From: Cuniculiplasma divulgatum
GTDB lineage: Archaea > Thermoplasmatota > Thermoplasmata > Thermoplasmatales > Thermoplasmataceae
Direction of reading: 5' to 3'
DNA: 64,000 nucleotides
Assembly: GCA_031200235.1 (NCBI GenBank)
Contig: CP133595.1
Location: 620,001 to 684,000 of the forward strand
How positions within the stretch are numbered: position 1 is the first letter of the stretch; each line of letters begins with the position of its first letter. The notes under the pieces are model-generated. The model was not told the origin of the DNA, made no database searches, and saw only the letters and a list, made by a program, of their open reading frames with translations. Positions 1 to 7,997 of the stretch are shown here, piece after piece. A program made the translations under genes and the position numbers.

Positions 1-2
1 GG

Positions 3-983
3 ATTTACGATGAGGTGGACTACAGGAAGGAGGCTTCAAATGCCCAGAGAATCAGGAAAAACCTGAAGGGGAGAGAAAACATTGTGGTGCCTGAGATCAT
101 TCCTGAACTGAGCAGCAAGGAAGTCCTCACCCTTGAGTATGTCAGCGGCATAAAAATCACTGACGTAGAGAAGCTCAGTGCGACAGGCATAGACCTGAAG
201 AACCTAGCTTGGAGGCTTGACCTTACATTCATGAGAATGCTTCTCCGCGACGATATATTCCACGCAGATCCGCATCCAGGAAACATATCAGTCATGCCGG
301 ATGGCCGAATCATACTCTACGACTTTGGTATGGTTGGCACACTTGACAGCAAGACACGTTTCTCACTGCTCTCACTCTATGACGGCCTGGTGAACACCGA
401 TCCTGATGCAATAATGGATGCCCTGATCTCCATGGGGGCACTTTCCCCTGTAGCCAACCGTGCAATCATGAGGAAAAGCATGGAACTTGCCATTGCAAAT
501 TTCTACGGGAGGAGCCCTGACGAAGCCGAAGTCAGGGAACTCTTTGAGATTGCCAACAATGTGATTTTCGAATTCCCCTTCAGACTTCCAAGGTCCCTTG
601 TCCTCTACATGAGGATGTCTTCCCTTCTTGAAGGAGTGTGCCTGCAGCTTGATCCTGAATTCAAGTTCGTGAAGATTCTCAGAGAGCTCCTCTACAGGGA
701 AGGCCTGCTTGATGAGCTTTACAGGAGGCAGCTGCGGGATTTCGTCAAGAAAACAGTAACGTCCCTGGAAAAAGGCATAGACGCACTTCCACTTCTCAAG
801 AGGCGTCTTGAGGAAAGTGAACAGCCAGCACCAAGAAAGGTTGACAGGAAGATCCCCGCATCAATTTTCCTTGGATCCGTGCTAATAGCGTCGGTCCTGA
901 CCATGGTTCAGAGGCCGCTCCTTGCTGGAGTGGCCATAGCTGCTGACCTTGTTGGTTTTCTGGTTGTCCTGGTAAGAAAGTAG
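3..983 (+). CDS. ABC1/ADCK/UbiB-family atypical protein kinase, 5' end outside window
   Basis: The frame is open from base 3, so the N-terminus lies upstream of the window. The GTG at 15 is internal, since it sits inside the conserved EVDYRKEA stretch that family members carry before the catalytic loop. Counted from base 15, the kinase catalytic loop HADPHPGN is at residues 83-90 and the metal-binding DFG at 103-105. The last 45 residues form two hydrophobic segments, which suggests membrane attachment. Family members are ATP-dependent kinase-like proteins linked to isoprenoid quinone or lipid metabolism; the archaeal substrate is not known. The stop lies 4 bases from the convergent hsp20 gene. 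Confidence 0.88.
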   Translation: MYDEVDYRKEASNAQRIRKNLKGRENIVVPEIIPELSSKEVLTLEYVSGIKITDVEKLSATGIDLKNLAWRLDLTFMRMLLRDDIFHADPHPGNISVMPDGRIILYDFGMVGTLDSKTRFSLLSLYDGLVNTDPDAIMDALISMGALSPVANRAIMRKSMELAIANFYGRSPDEAEVRELFEIANNVIFEFPFRLPRSLVLYMRMSSLLEGVCLQLDPEFKFVKILRELLYREGLLDELYRRQLRDFVKKTVTSLEKGIDALPLLKRRLEESEQPAPRKVDRKIPASIFLGSVLIASVLTMVQRPLLAGVAIAADLVGFLVVLVRK

Positions 984-987
984 GTGT

Positions 988-1377
988 TTACTCCACCTTG
1001 ATGGTCTTTACACCCTTGGCAGGTATCTTGATTACCAGAACGCCATTGGTGTATTTGGCTGAATAGTTCACATCCTGGTCAACCTCAACCGGAAGCTTGA
1101 TCCTCTTCATGAATCTGTCGGGCCTCTGGTCCATGTATACAACGCCTTTCGTGGTTACTTCTCTTTCAGCTGATATGGTGAGTGAATCCTTCTCCAGCCT
1201 GACCGTTATGTCTTTCTTGTCAAACCCGGGTAGATCGGCCTCAATGACAATCTCGCCAGATTCCTCATACATTGTGACCGGCGGATATAGAAAAGTCATT
1301 ATTTCCTTGGCCCTGTCTGAGAGGTTCTTTGCAACTTCTCCTGTGAAATACTTAAGCGGGTTGTACATATTTATCAT
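988..1377 (-). CDS. Small heat-shock protein, Hsp20/alpha-crystallin family
   Basis: This 129-residue protein has a short N-terminal arm and an alpha-crystallin domain from about residue 35 to the end. The family's consensus near the last strands is visible as NGVLVIKIPAKG. Members form oligomers that hold unfolding proteins in a soluble state without using ATP. A TATA-like box (GGTTAAATAC) on the minus strand near 1400 places transcription start almost on the ATG at 1377, so the mRNA is probably leaderless. The gene is single and faces the UbiB-like gene tail to tail. Confidence 0.9.
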   Translation of the reverse strand: MINMYNPLKYFTGEVAKNLSDRAKEIMTFLYPPVTMYEESGEIVIEADLPGFDKKDITVRLEKDSLTISAEREVTTKGVVYMDQRPDRFMKRIKLPVEVDQDVNYSAKYTNGVLVIKIPAKGVKTIKVE

Positions 1378-1585
1378 TTTAAAATTGGTACGCTGTATTT
1401 AACCTTTCCTAACAGAAATCACGCCATCCTTAAAGTGGCAGAGCTTCCAGGATTACGATATTTAAGGAAAGTTTTGCACATGGATTTCATAGCTGCACTT
1501 GATTTTGGCTTTGTCAGAGCCGTGCCATGAAAAACACAGGGAGAGCGTAATTGCTTCAGGAAAAAGAATTCCCTTGGAGCTGAAA

Positions 1586-2521
1586 TTATGCTATTTCCTC
1601 TACAATGCCTTCCGCAGCGGAATAGGGATCCACACGATCTTCCAGATATCTTCTGATCCTGATGTCATCCTGCAGTATGCCTGATATATCCTTCCTGAAT
1701 TTCCGCCTCAGTTCCTCGTCTATGTGCATCTGCAATTCCGTCCTGAATTTCCTCATTCTGACCTCAGGGTGGTTCAGTGAGAAAGCCCTGTGCCTGTCTA
1801 TGAGATCCAGAAGCTTGTCGTAGCCATCTCCATTCATGGAGTTCAGGCCCACCACCGGCGGTTTCCATTCTCCTCTTGGCATCATGGCAAGGGTTTCCTC
1901 TATGTCCTTCATGGCTATGTATGCCCCCTGCCTGTCCATCTTGTTTATGACAAATATGTTCCCTATTTCCATGATTCCGGCCTTGATGGCCTGTATCTCG
2001 TCGCCAAGTCCTGGCCCAAGCACAACAACCACAGTATCAGCAAGGTTTGAAATGTCCAGATCCGCCTGTCCCGCCCCCACTGTTTCAACAATTATGTAAT
2101 CGGAGCCTGCAGCGTCCAGTATCTTCACGGTGTCCCATATTGATCTGGATAGCCCGCCAGTCAGCCCGCGGTTTGCAAGGCTTCTCATGAAAACCCCATG
2201 CTTTGTCAGGGATTCCTGCATCCTGATCCGGTTTCCCAGTAGAGATCCGCCGGTGAAGGGGCTTGATGCGTCGATGGCAACAACAGATACCTTCTTCCCC
2301 TGTTCTGAGAGCAGCGAGCATATTCGCCCAATCATGGTGCTCTTCCCTATGCCAGGGGGACCTGTGATGCCAACGATGTGGGCGTTTCCTGTCCGGGGAA
2401 AAATTTCCCTGATAAGATTTCTCACGGTATCTGAATCGCCATCATTCTCAACAATTGTTATGGCTCTGGATATTGATCTGGCATCGCCATTAAATATGCC
2501 GGAAACAAGACTGTCAAGCAC
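1586..2521 (-). CDS. meaB: MeaB/ArgK-family GTPase, chaperone of the B12-dependent acyl-CoA mutase
   Basis: This 311-residue G3E GTPase has a P-loop GPPGIGKST at residues 54-62, the switch segment IVETVGAGQAD in the middle, and an NKMD guanine-specificity motif. MeaB proteins gate loading of adenosylcobalamin onto methylmalonyl- or isobutyryl-CoA mutases and protect the cofactor during turnover. It starts at a GTG six bases after the stop of the mutase small subunit, so large subunit, small subunit and MeaB form one operon. The function as mutase chaperone follows from family and position. The partner mutase is more likely of the isobutyryl-CoA type (see the large subunit). Confidence 0.93.
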   Translation of the reverse strand: MLDSLVSGIFNGDARSISRAITIVENDGDSDTVRNLIREIFPRTGNAHIVGITGPPGIGKSTMIGRICSLLSEQGKKVSVVAIDASSPFTGGSLLGNRIRMQESLTKHGVFMRSLANRGLTGGLSRSIWDTVKILDAAGSDYIIVETVGAGQADLDISNLADTVVVVLGPGLGDEIQAIKAGIMEIGNIFVINKMDRQGAYIAMKDIEETLAMMPRGEWKPPVVGLNSMNGDGYDKLLDLIDRHRAFSLNHPEVRMRKFRTELQMHIDEELRRKFRKDISGILQDDIRIRRYLEDRVDPYSAAEGIVEEIA

Positions 2522-2527
2522 CGGGTA

Positions 2528-2998
2528 TCACTGACCTGCACTCTTGAGCTTCCTTACTTCCTCAGCCCGTTTCCTGATGTGATCAATTATGACTGAAATC
2601 TGGGTTCCCGGGCCGTAATTCCCGGAAATGCCCATCCTTTCCAGCTTTGGTTTATCAGCATCCGGTATGGTACCGCCTCCAACAATTGCTATGTCCTTCA
2701 CGCCCTTTTCCCTCATAAGGTCTGCAACTTTCTTGAAAACTGTCATGTGGGCGCCATTGAGCAGGCTGAGGGCAACCACATCAACATCCTCATTGATAGC
2801 TGTATCCACGACCTGTTCCGGAGTTGGGAGCAATCCGGCATATATCACTTCCATGCCCGCATCCCTGAATGCCTTGGCCAGTACCAGTATTCCCCTGTCG
2901 TGACCGTCGATTCCAGGCTTCGCAAGCAGAATCTTTATGGGCCGCTCATTAAACAATGACTGGTTCTTTCCAGGTTCCAAAGACTTTCCTTCCGACAT
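2528..2998 (-). CDS. B12-binding small subunit of the acyl-CoA mutase
   Basis: This 156-residue protein carries the cobalamin-binding motif DGHDRG (residues 31-36, the DxHxxG signature whose His33 ligates cobalt), the SLL segment and the GGG turn (IVGGGTIP). It corresponds to the C-terminal domain of one-chain methylmalonyl-CoA mutases, supplied here as a separate chain. The first ATG lies 50 bases inside the large-subunit gene, so the first 16 or so residues are an extension before the usual RPIKILLAKPG start. A later non-ATG start that shortens the overlap is possible. MeaB follows directly. Confidence 0.93.
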   Translation of the reverse strand: MSEGKSLEPGKNQSLFNERPIKILLAKPGIDGHDRGILVLAKAFRDAGMEVIYAGLLPTPEQVVDTAINEDVDVVALSLLNGAHMTVFKKVADLMREKGVKDIAIVGGGTIPDADKPKLERMGISGNYGPGTQISVIIDHIRKRAEEVRKLKSAGQ

Positions 2999-4667
2999 TT
3001 GAAATCTCCTCTATGGTTGCGTACGCCTCAACTGCCTTCAGTATATACGGCATGGTATTAACATCATCCTTCCTCATTGCTTCCTCCAGCTGATCCAGGG
3101 CATTCCTCACATCATTTTCGTCCCTGCTTTTCCTGACAGCCTTTATGCGGTCAAGCTGCTGCTTCTGGGCAGCCTTGCTTATCTTCAGGATGTTCAGAGG
3201 CTGCTCCTCCTTCTCAGTGTATTTGTTGACACCAACCATCACCTCTTTGCCCTCCTCAAGGCGAATCTGCCTCCTGTACGAGGTGGCGGCAATTTCCTTC
3301 TGTATGTAGCCGGCCTTCACCGCCTCAAGTATGCCGCCCATCTTCTCAATCTCGTCGAAATACCTGTAGGCCTCCTCTTCCATCCTGTTGGTGAGCCACT
3401 CCATGTAATAAGATCCGCCAAGCGGATCTATGACATCAGGAATCCCAGTTTCCTCAGCAATTATCTGCTGCGTCCTCAGTGCGATCTTAACTGCATCCTC
3501 GGAGGGCAGGGCCCATGCCTCGTCGTATGAATTTGTGTGAAGGCTCTGCGTTCCTCCAAGAACTGCTGCCATTGCCTCTATTGTTGTCCTTATAATATTG
3601 TTCAGGGGCTGCTGCCATGTCAGTGTGTAACCTGATGTCTGTGTGTGGAACCTGAGCAGGAGAGTTCTGGATTTTTTGGCACCGTATTTCTCCTTCAGGA
3701 CTGTTGCCCATATCCTGCGGGCGGCCCTCATCTTGGCAATCTCCTCAAAGAAGTTTATTGATGAATTGAAGAAGAATGAGAGCCTTGGCGCGAAATCGTC
3801 CACTGCCAGGCCGGCCTTGATTCCCATATCCACGTAATAGAAACCGTCCGCAAGTGTGAATGCCAGTTCCTGCGCGGCACTTGACCCGGCTTCACGTATA
3901 TGGTAACCTGAGATGCTGATGTAATTCCATTTTGGCATATTTTCCGTACAGTAGGTCATCATATCCCTTATGAGGCGAAGATGTGCCTCCGGCGGGTATA
4001 TCCATTCCTTCTGCGCGATGTATTCCTTCAGTATGTCTGCCTGCACGGTGCCGGCCAGATCTGACACAGGAATCTTCTTCTTTTTTCCAACAGCTATATA
4101 CATGGCCGTGAGTATTGCTGCTGGCGCATTTATTGTCATTGAGGTGCTTACCTTGCTGAGATCGATGCCCTTGAATATGATCTCCATGTCCTTGAGGGAA
4201 GTTACATTAACCCCACACTTGCCAATCTCTCCGTCTGACCTGGGATTGTCGCAGTCGAATCCATAAAGAGTGGGCATATCGAATGCTATGCTTAAGCCAG
4301 ATTCGCCGTGCTTTATTAGGTATTTCAGCCTGCGGTTGGTATCCTCCGGCGTTCCAAAGCCCGAGAACATCCTCATTGTCCAGAGCCGCCCACGGTACAT
4401 ATTTGGGTAAACTCCCCTTGTGAAGGGAAACTCACCGGGGTAGCCCAGAAGATTCTTTTCAAGATCCTGCGGAAGATCGGCACTGGAGTAAAATTCCTTA
4501 ATGGGAATGCCTGAAGAGTTGGTATGCTCTCCGTCAACATAATTAGTTTTGCTGTTCCACGGATCAAGAGTTGTTGATTTCCATCTTTCATAATCCTCAT
4601 TGGATTTTGGAATCGTATGCCTTATTTCTTCAAGTTTTCTGGAATAATAATTCTGCGGGTCGGACAT
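2949..4667 (-). CDS. Adenosylcobalamin-dependent acyl-CoA mutase, large subunit; residues fit isobutyryl-CoA mutase
   Basis: The chain is 572 residues and holds the TIM-barrel substrate domain without a B12 domain. The frame is open upstream to 4955, but the ATG at 4667 gives the family N-terminus and lies about 26 bases from a TATA-like TTTTAATTT. Aligning by eye to the Propionibacterium methylmalonyl-CoA mutase gives a constant offset of 12: active-site His244 is His256, but Tyr89 is Phe101 (TMRMFSGFG) and Arg207 is Gln219 (EYIAQKEWIYPP). Tyr/Arg define methylmalonyl-CoA mutase; Phe/Gln define isobutyryl-CoA mutase. The likely reaction is therefore isobutyryl-CoA to n-butyryl-CoA, which would link valine breakdown to beta-oxidation. 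Most pipelines would call this methylmalonyl-CoA mutase. Confidence 0.9.
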   Translation of the reverse strand: MSDPQNYYSRKLEEIRHTIPKSNEDYERWKSTTLDPWNSKTNYVDGEHTNSSGIPIKEFYSSADLPQDLEKNLLGYPGEFPFTRGVYPNMYRGRLWTMRMFSGFGTPEDTNRRLKYLIKHGESGLSIAFDMPTLYGFDCDNPRSDGEIGKCGVNVTSLKDMEIIFKGIDLSKVSTSMTINAPAAILTAMYIAVGKKKKIPVSDLAGTVQADILKEYIAQKEWIYPPEAHLRLIRDMMTYCTENMPKWNYISISGYHIREAGSSAAQELAFTLADGFYYVDMGIKAGLAVDDFAPRLSFFFNSSINFFEEIAKMRAARRIWATVLKEKYGAKKSRTLLLRFHTQTSGYTLTWQQPLNNIIRTTIEAMAAVLGGTQSLHTNSYDEAWALPSEDAVKIALRTQQIIAEETGIPDVIDPLGGSYYMEWLTNRMEEEAYRYFDEIEKMGGILEAVKAGYIQKEIAATSYRRQIRLEEGKEVMVGVNKYTEKEEQPLNILKISKAAQKQQLDRIKAVRKSRDENDVRNALDQLEEAMRKDDVNTMPYILKAVEAYATIEEISNVGRKVFGTWKEPVIV

Positions 4668-4951
4668 AATACAATAAGCCAAACGGAAATTAAAACTTTT
4701 TAGTGATAGCCTTCTGGATTTCCGGCAATTATTTTTTTCTGTTCCATAATCTGACTGGTAATCAGAACTGCATTCACATGATTTGGTGCCACGGTGTGCA
4801 GAAGACTCTGTGAACATTTGCGGAAGCCAGAAAACACGTTTTGCCCTGGCGACGATTAGAATGAATTCCTCGTGCACATGCCATGCCCGCAATTCCGGTT
4901 CATCTGGTTCACAGGCCGGAACTACAGCGAATATCCGAATATTCCGGAAAA

Positions 4952-5266
4952 TCAAGGATATGTTTCTTTAATGATTGTCCTGAAAGTATCTTCCCGCACA
5001 TATCCCCGCACACGCCGCTCTATTTTCCCCCTGTTAAATAAAATGAGGTACGGAACGGTCCCTATTTCAAGAAAATCAAAAACTGACGTATCTTTTTCAT
5101 AATCTATTGAATAGAAGTCCATTTCAGGATATTCAGAACTGAGTGGGATCAGGTATTTCTCAATCATACGGCATGGGTGACACCAGTCGGCCTTTACGTC
5201 AAGAATAAATGTCCTACCCTCTCGGATAATATTTTTTAATTGCGGAAGATCGATTTCACTGAACAC
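4952..5266 (-). CDS. Thioredoxin-like protein with CHPC active site
   Basis: This 104-residue thioredoxin-fold protein has the redox motif WCHPC near residues 28-32 and the cis-proline region TVPYLILF around 70-77. Length and motif order are those of a free-standing thioredoxin. The central CHPC differs from the classical CGPC and should give a higher redox potential, so a glutaredoxin- or isomerase-like role is possible. It begins at a GTG 18 bases after the stop of the ferritin-like gene, so the two are probably co-transcribed. That pairing suggests a role in metal or oxidative-stress handling, which is inference. Confidence 0.85.
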   Translation of the reverse strand: MFSEIDLPQLKNIIREGRTFILDVKADWCHPCRMIEKYLIPLSSEYPEMDFYSIDYEKDTSVFDFLEIGTVPYLILFNRGKIERRVRGYVREDTFRTIIKETYP

Positions 5267-5284
5267 TTTATGGAAATGTGAAGA

Positions 5285-5797
5285 TCACCAATAATCTTTA
5301 TTGATCATCTCATCGTAAATTTCTGACAGCCTGTTCTTGTTCTCTGTTTCGTGTTCCGCAAGTTTCCTGAAAACATTGCTTGAAGATGGGCCCTTGTATT
5401 CCTCCGACATTATGCTGAGCACCTTCTGGAGATCATTGGACATCTTAATTGCTGAAAGAAGAACGCTTCCCAGATCGTTGGGATTCGGATCATCCAGGTC
5501 GCTGGAGAGAATATGATCAAGCATGCCGTAATCAATGCCTGTTGAATCATTTGCCCCCATCTTCATAGTCCCTGTTTCCATGGCCTTTCTTATGAGCCTT
5601 ATATCCTCGCTTTCTTTTTTCTTCAGGTCGTCCAGGAGTTTCTTTACGTGGTCCAGCATGGACTGGTTGTAGAGCTCTTCGTACCTCTGGGACACCCTTT
5701 CCTTCAGTCTGATGGTTCTTCTGAGCAGCTGGTTCCTGACCTCCTCGAACGATTTTCCTGAAATCGTATTAATTTTCTTAATTTCGTTTGTTCCCAT
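5285..5797 (-). CDS. Conserved helical protein, possibly ferritin/rubrerythrin-like
   Basis: I do not recognise this protein with certainty. From the ATG at 5797 it has 170 residues, nearly all predicted helical and highly charged. A YEEL segment near residue 40, a KKESEDIRLI segment in the next helix and AEHETENKNRLSEIYDE near the C-terminus resemble the helix ligands of ferritin-like di-iron proteins. A histidine expected after the second glutamate is replaced, so iron binding is unsure. An in-frame ATG at 5812 exists, but a TATA-like TTATATCC near 5828 fits the ATG at 5797 as a leaderless start. Thioredoxin follows in the same operon. Confidence 0.6.
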   Translation of the reverse strand: MGTNEIKKINTISGKSFEEVRNQLLRRTIRLKERVSQRYEELYNQSMLDHVKKLLDDLKKKESEDIRLIRKAMETGTMKMGANDSTGIDYGMLDHILSSDLDDPNPNDLGSVLLSAIKMSNDLQKVLSIMSEEYKGPSSSNVFRKLAEHETENKNRLSEIYDEMINKDYW

Positions 5798-5954
5798 GAT
5801 AATAACACTCATGTGACCACTGGGATATAACTATTTCGATACATCTGTGGATATATTATGATTTGTAGTAATATATTGATCAGGTGCATTTTACCGGAGT
5901 CTCATCATATTGCCCCTGCGGTGGACTATATAAAGAAAGATAGCTGGATGCGGT

Positions 5955-6032
5955 GACTATGTTGATGACGTACAGTCATTGCCATGAATCATTGAATGGC
6001 AGCACGAAAGTGCTGCTGGAGCCCTAGTCTGA
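5955..6032 (+). ncRNA. Candidate small structured RNA with its own TATA box
   Basis: A TATA box (ACTATATAAAG, 5925-5935) predicts a transcript starting near 5956. The next 75 bases can fold into three hairpins enclosed by a stem pairing GACTA (5955-5959) with TAGTC (6025-6029). Hairpin 1 pairs TGATGAC with GTCATTG (5963-5981). Hairpin 2 pairs GCCAT with ATGGC (5981-6000). Hairpin 3 is GCAGCAC-GAAA-GTGCTGC (5999-6016), a GNRA-capped stem; it competes with hairpin 2 for two bases. No reading frame fits. The downstream rpe gene has a separate TATA box near 6043, which supports an independent unit. It lacks a tRNA T-loop, so I do not call it a tRNA. Identity unknown. Confidence 0.35.
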
Positions 6033-6079
6033 ATATCGCCAGTCTATAAGTTAATCTATTAACAGCTGCTTCACCTTTC

Positions 6080-6730
6080 ATGAAAATTTCTCCATCCATT
6101 ATATCCTCAAGACTGGAAGTGCTGGGGGAAGAGATTGAAAAATGTGACGCGGCAGGTGCAGATTCGTATCACCTTGATGTCATGGATGGGCATTTTGTTC
6201 CCAATCTCACAATGGGACCGGATTTGATCAGTGCAGTGAGGCGCAAGACAAAGAAACGTCTTGAATCCCACCTTATGATAGAAAGACCGGACCGGTACTA
6301 CAGATCATTTGTAGAAGCAGGATCCGATATTCTTCTTATCCATGCTGAATGCCTCGTAAACTTCAAGAAACTCAGGAAGGATATTGCTGATTCGGGCGCA
6401 GAATTCGGCATTGTGATAAATCCGGAGACCCCCCTGAGTGAAGCTTTGCCTCTCCTTCCGGAGTCAAGGATACTTCTCCTGATGTCAGTGCATCCAGGAT
6501 TTTCTGGCCAGAAATTCATTGGCAGTACGGTTGACAAAATCAGGGAGGCGAGATCATATATAGAGAGGAACGGACTGGATACCGAGATAGAGGTGGACGG
6601 TGGAATCAACGATAAAACTGGAAAGTTATGCGCCGATGCCGGGGCAGATATCCTTGTTTCAGCTTCCTACATTTTCTCGGGAAACATCCAGGAAAGAATT
6701 GGAATATTAAAAAACCTGAAGCAGGACTAA
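6080..6730 (+). CDS. rpe: Ribulose-phosphate 3-epimerase
   Basis: This 216-residue TIM-barrel protein shows the family landmarks in order: the N-terminal KISPSIIS strand, the metal site HLDVMDGHFVPN (about residues 31-42), the second metal histidine in LESHLMIE, the MSVHPGFSGQ loop, and EVDGGIN near residue 170. It interconverts ribulose-5-phosphate and xylulose-5-phosphate in the non-oxidative pentose phosphate pathway. A TATA-like box (TCTATAAGTT near 6043-6052) lies about 30 bases before the ATG. It meets the following dehydrogenase gene tail to tail with no bases between the stops. Confidence 0.92.
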   Translation: MKISPSIISSRLEVLGEEIEKCDAAGADSYHLDVMDGHFVPNLTMGPDLISAVRRKTKKRLESHLMIERPDRYYRSFVEAGSDILLIHAECLVNFKKLRKDIADSGAEFGIVINPETPLSEALPLLPESRILLLMSVHPGFSGQKFIGSTVDKIREARSYIERNGLDTEIEVDGGINDKTGKLCADAGADILVSASYIFSGNIQERIGILKNLKQD

Positions 6731-7711
6731 TTAAGCAAAATCGATTATTATCCTGCCATCCCTTATTCTGGAATATTCCTCCAGAGCTGCACCAATATCA
6801 TTGAAGTTGAATCGCTTCGCTACCGGCACCCTGACCCTGTGTGTCTTCATTATTTCCAGAGTTTCTGTGAGATCTTTCAGGTCGCCGCCAGTTGATCCAA
6901 TGATGCTTACTTCTCTTGTGTAAAGGGAAGCTATGTCCAATTTTGCCTCCCTGCCTGTGAGAACCCCGAATGAGACCAGCGTTCCTCCTGTTTGAATATG
7001 CTTCACTGCATCATCCCAGAACAGTGATCCAAGAGAATTCATCACAATATCTGCCCTGAACTGGTCCGGAATCTTGCCGTCTCCAAAGACTTCTGTGCAG
7101 CCATATTCCCTGACCCATTCCTTTCGAGATACCCCGTAAACATCCAGTCCCATTATCCTGGCGAACTGTATGGCAAATATCCCTGTATTTCCTGAAGCAC
7201 CGTAGACCAGCAACTTCTTCCCTGCTGAGGCCCCAGCCCTCTTGAGCGCCCGGTAAGCAGTAAGGGCACCGATGGGGATGCTCACTGCGGTATCGTTGTC
7301 TATGCTGTCAGGGATTACAATTGCATTTTTCTCTGGGACGGTAACATACTCTGAGTATCCGCCGTTTGTTACCACTCCCCAAATGCCTCCATTTGTGCAC
7401 AGGTGTTCCCTGTGAGTTCTGCACATTTCGCATGTACCGTCGAAAACCCTGTTGTAAACCATAACACGCTGCCCCTTCTTGAATGATCTGGAATCCCTTT
7501 CAACAATACCCATCACTTCCGAACCTGGAATATGGGGCACGGGCTTAAGATTGTACACAATATTCCCATTTATGAGGTTGTAGTCCAATGGATTGAGGCC
7601 TGCAGCAACCACTTTCACCAGCACATCTTCCCTGCCGGGATCAGCTATCCCGGTCTCCTCTATCCTTACTGCGGAATTCCCGAACTTCGGACCAACAAAA
7701 ACTGCTTTCAT
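6731..7711 (-). CDS. Zinc-type medium-chain alcohol dehydrogenase family protein
   Basis: The protein has 326 residues from the ATG at 7711. The frame runs on to 7816, but MKAVFVGPKFG is the usual family beginning. The GroES-like catalytic domain contains HIPGSEVMG, where most alcohol dehydrogenases have GHE. A cysteine cluster GTCEMCRTHREHLC resembles the structural-zinc lobe but has three cysteines only. The Rossmann fold begins at YGASGNTG and is followed by an RKEW segment. The substrate is not clear from sequence; archaeal relatives act on alcohols, aldehydes or quinones. The gene stands alone, convergent with rpe. Confidence 0.85.
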   Translation of the reverse strand: MKAVFVGPKFGNSAVRIEETGIADPGREDVLVKVVAAGLNPLDYNLINGNIVYNLKPVPHIPGSEVMGIVERDSRSFKKGQRVMVYNRVFDGTCEMCRTHREHLCTNGGIWGVVTNGGYSEYVTVPEKNAIVIPDSIDNDTAVSIPIGALTAYRALKRAGASAGKKLLVYGASGNTGIFAIQFARIMGLDVYGVSRKEWVREYGCTEVFGDGKIPDQFRADIVMNSLGSLFWDDAVKHIQTGGTLVSFGVLTGREAKLDIASLYTREVSIIGSTGGDLKDLTETLEIMKTHRVRVPVAKRFNFNDIGAALEEYSRIRDGRIIIDFA

Positions 7712-7963
7712 GATTGAGAAATTGAAATTTAGATATAACATGTTTGTGGCAGAGAACCTTTGAATAGGAGGCATCGGTGAGATTACGCGGTAAAAATTCC
7801 GCATAAAACTGCCCATGTTCTAAAAAATGTGTGTCTTCTTCGCGTCTTTTCTATCCCTGTCCTGCATCTTCGTGCATTGAATCTGCGCACTGCTTCTGTG
7901 CTGATGGACATTTCCGGCCATAATACGGCATGATACCCGCTCGCTTTATCTCTCAGCCGGTAG

Positions 7964-7990
7964 ACTTGCTCAGCAAGTTTTTATACATAT
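7964..7990 (+). promoter_or_regulatory. Perfect dyad abutting a TATA box upstream of xerA
   Basis: ACTTGCT (7964-7970) and AGCAAGT (7972-7978) form a perfect 7-base inverted repeat around a single C. It runs straight into TTTTTATACATAT, a TATA-like box at about 7979-7989. A protein bound here would block TBP, so it may be an operator for xerA. A chance dyad or a terminator hairpin for an upstream transcript is also possible. Confidence 0.45.
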
Positions 7991-7997
7991 TGCATTT

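Noticed and set aside
4783-4971. Plus-strand frames upstream of the mutase
   Set aside because: Basic, cysteine- and serine-rich shadow-like sequence in a non-coding gap; no start signals.
5963-6032. C/D box guide RNA reading of the small RNA candidate (TGATGA at 5963, CTGA at 6029)
   Set aside because: The C-box lacks the leading purine, no internal D'/C' pair is clear, the D-box falls outside the closing stem, and strong hairpins use the C-box bases.
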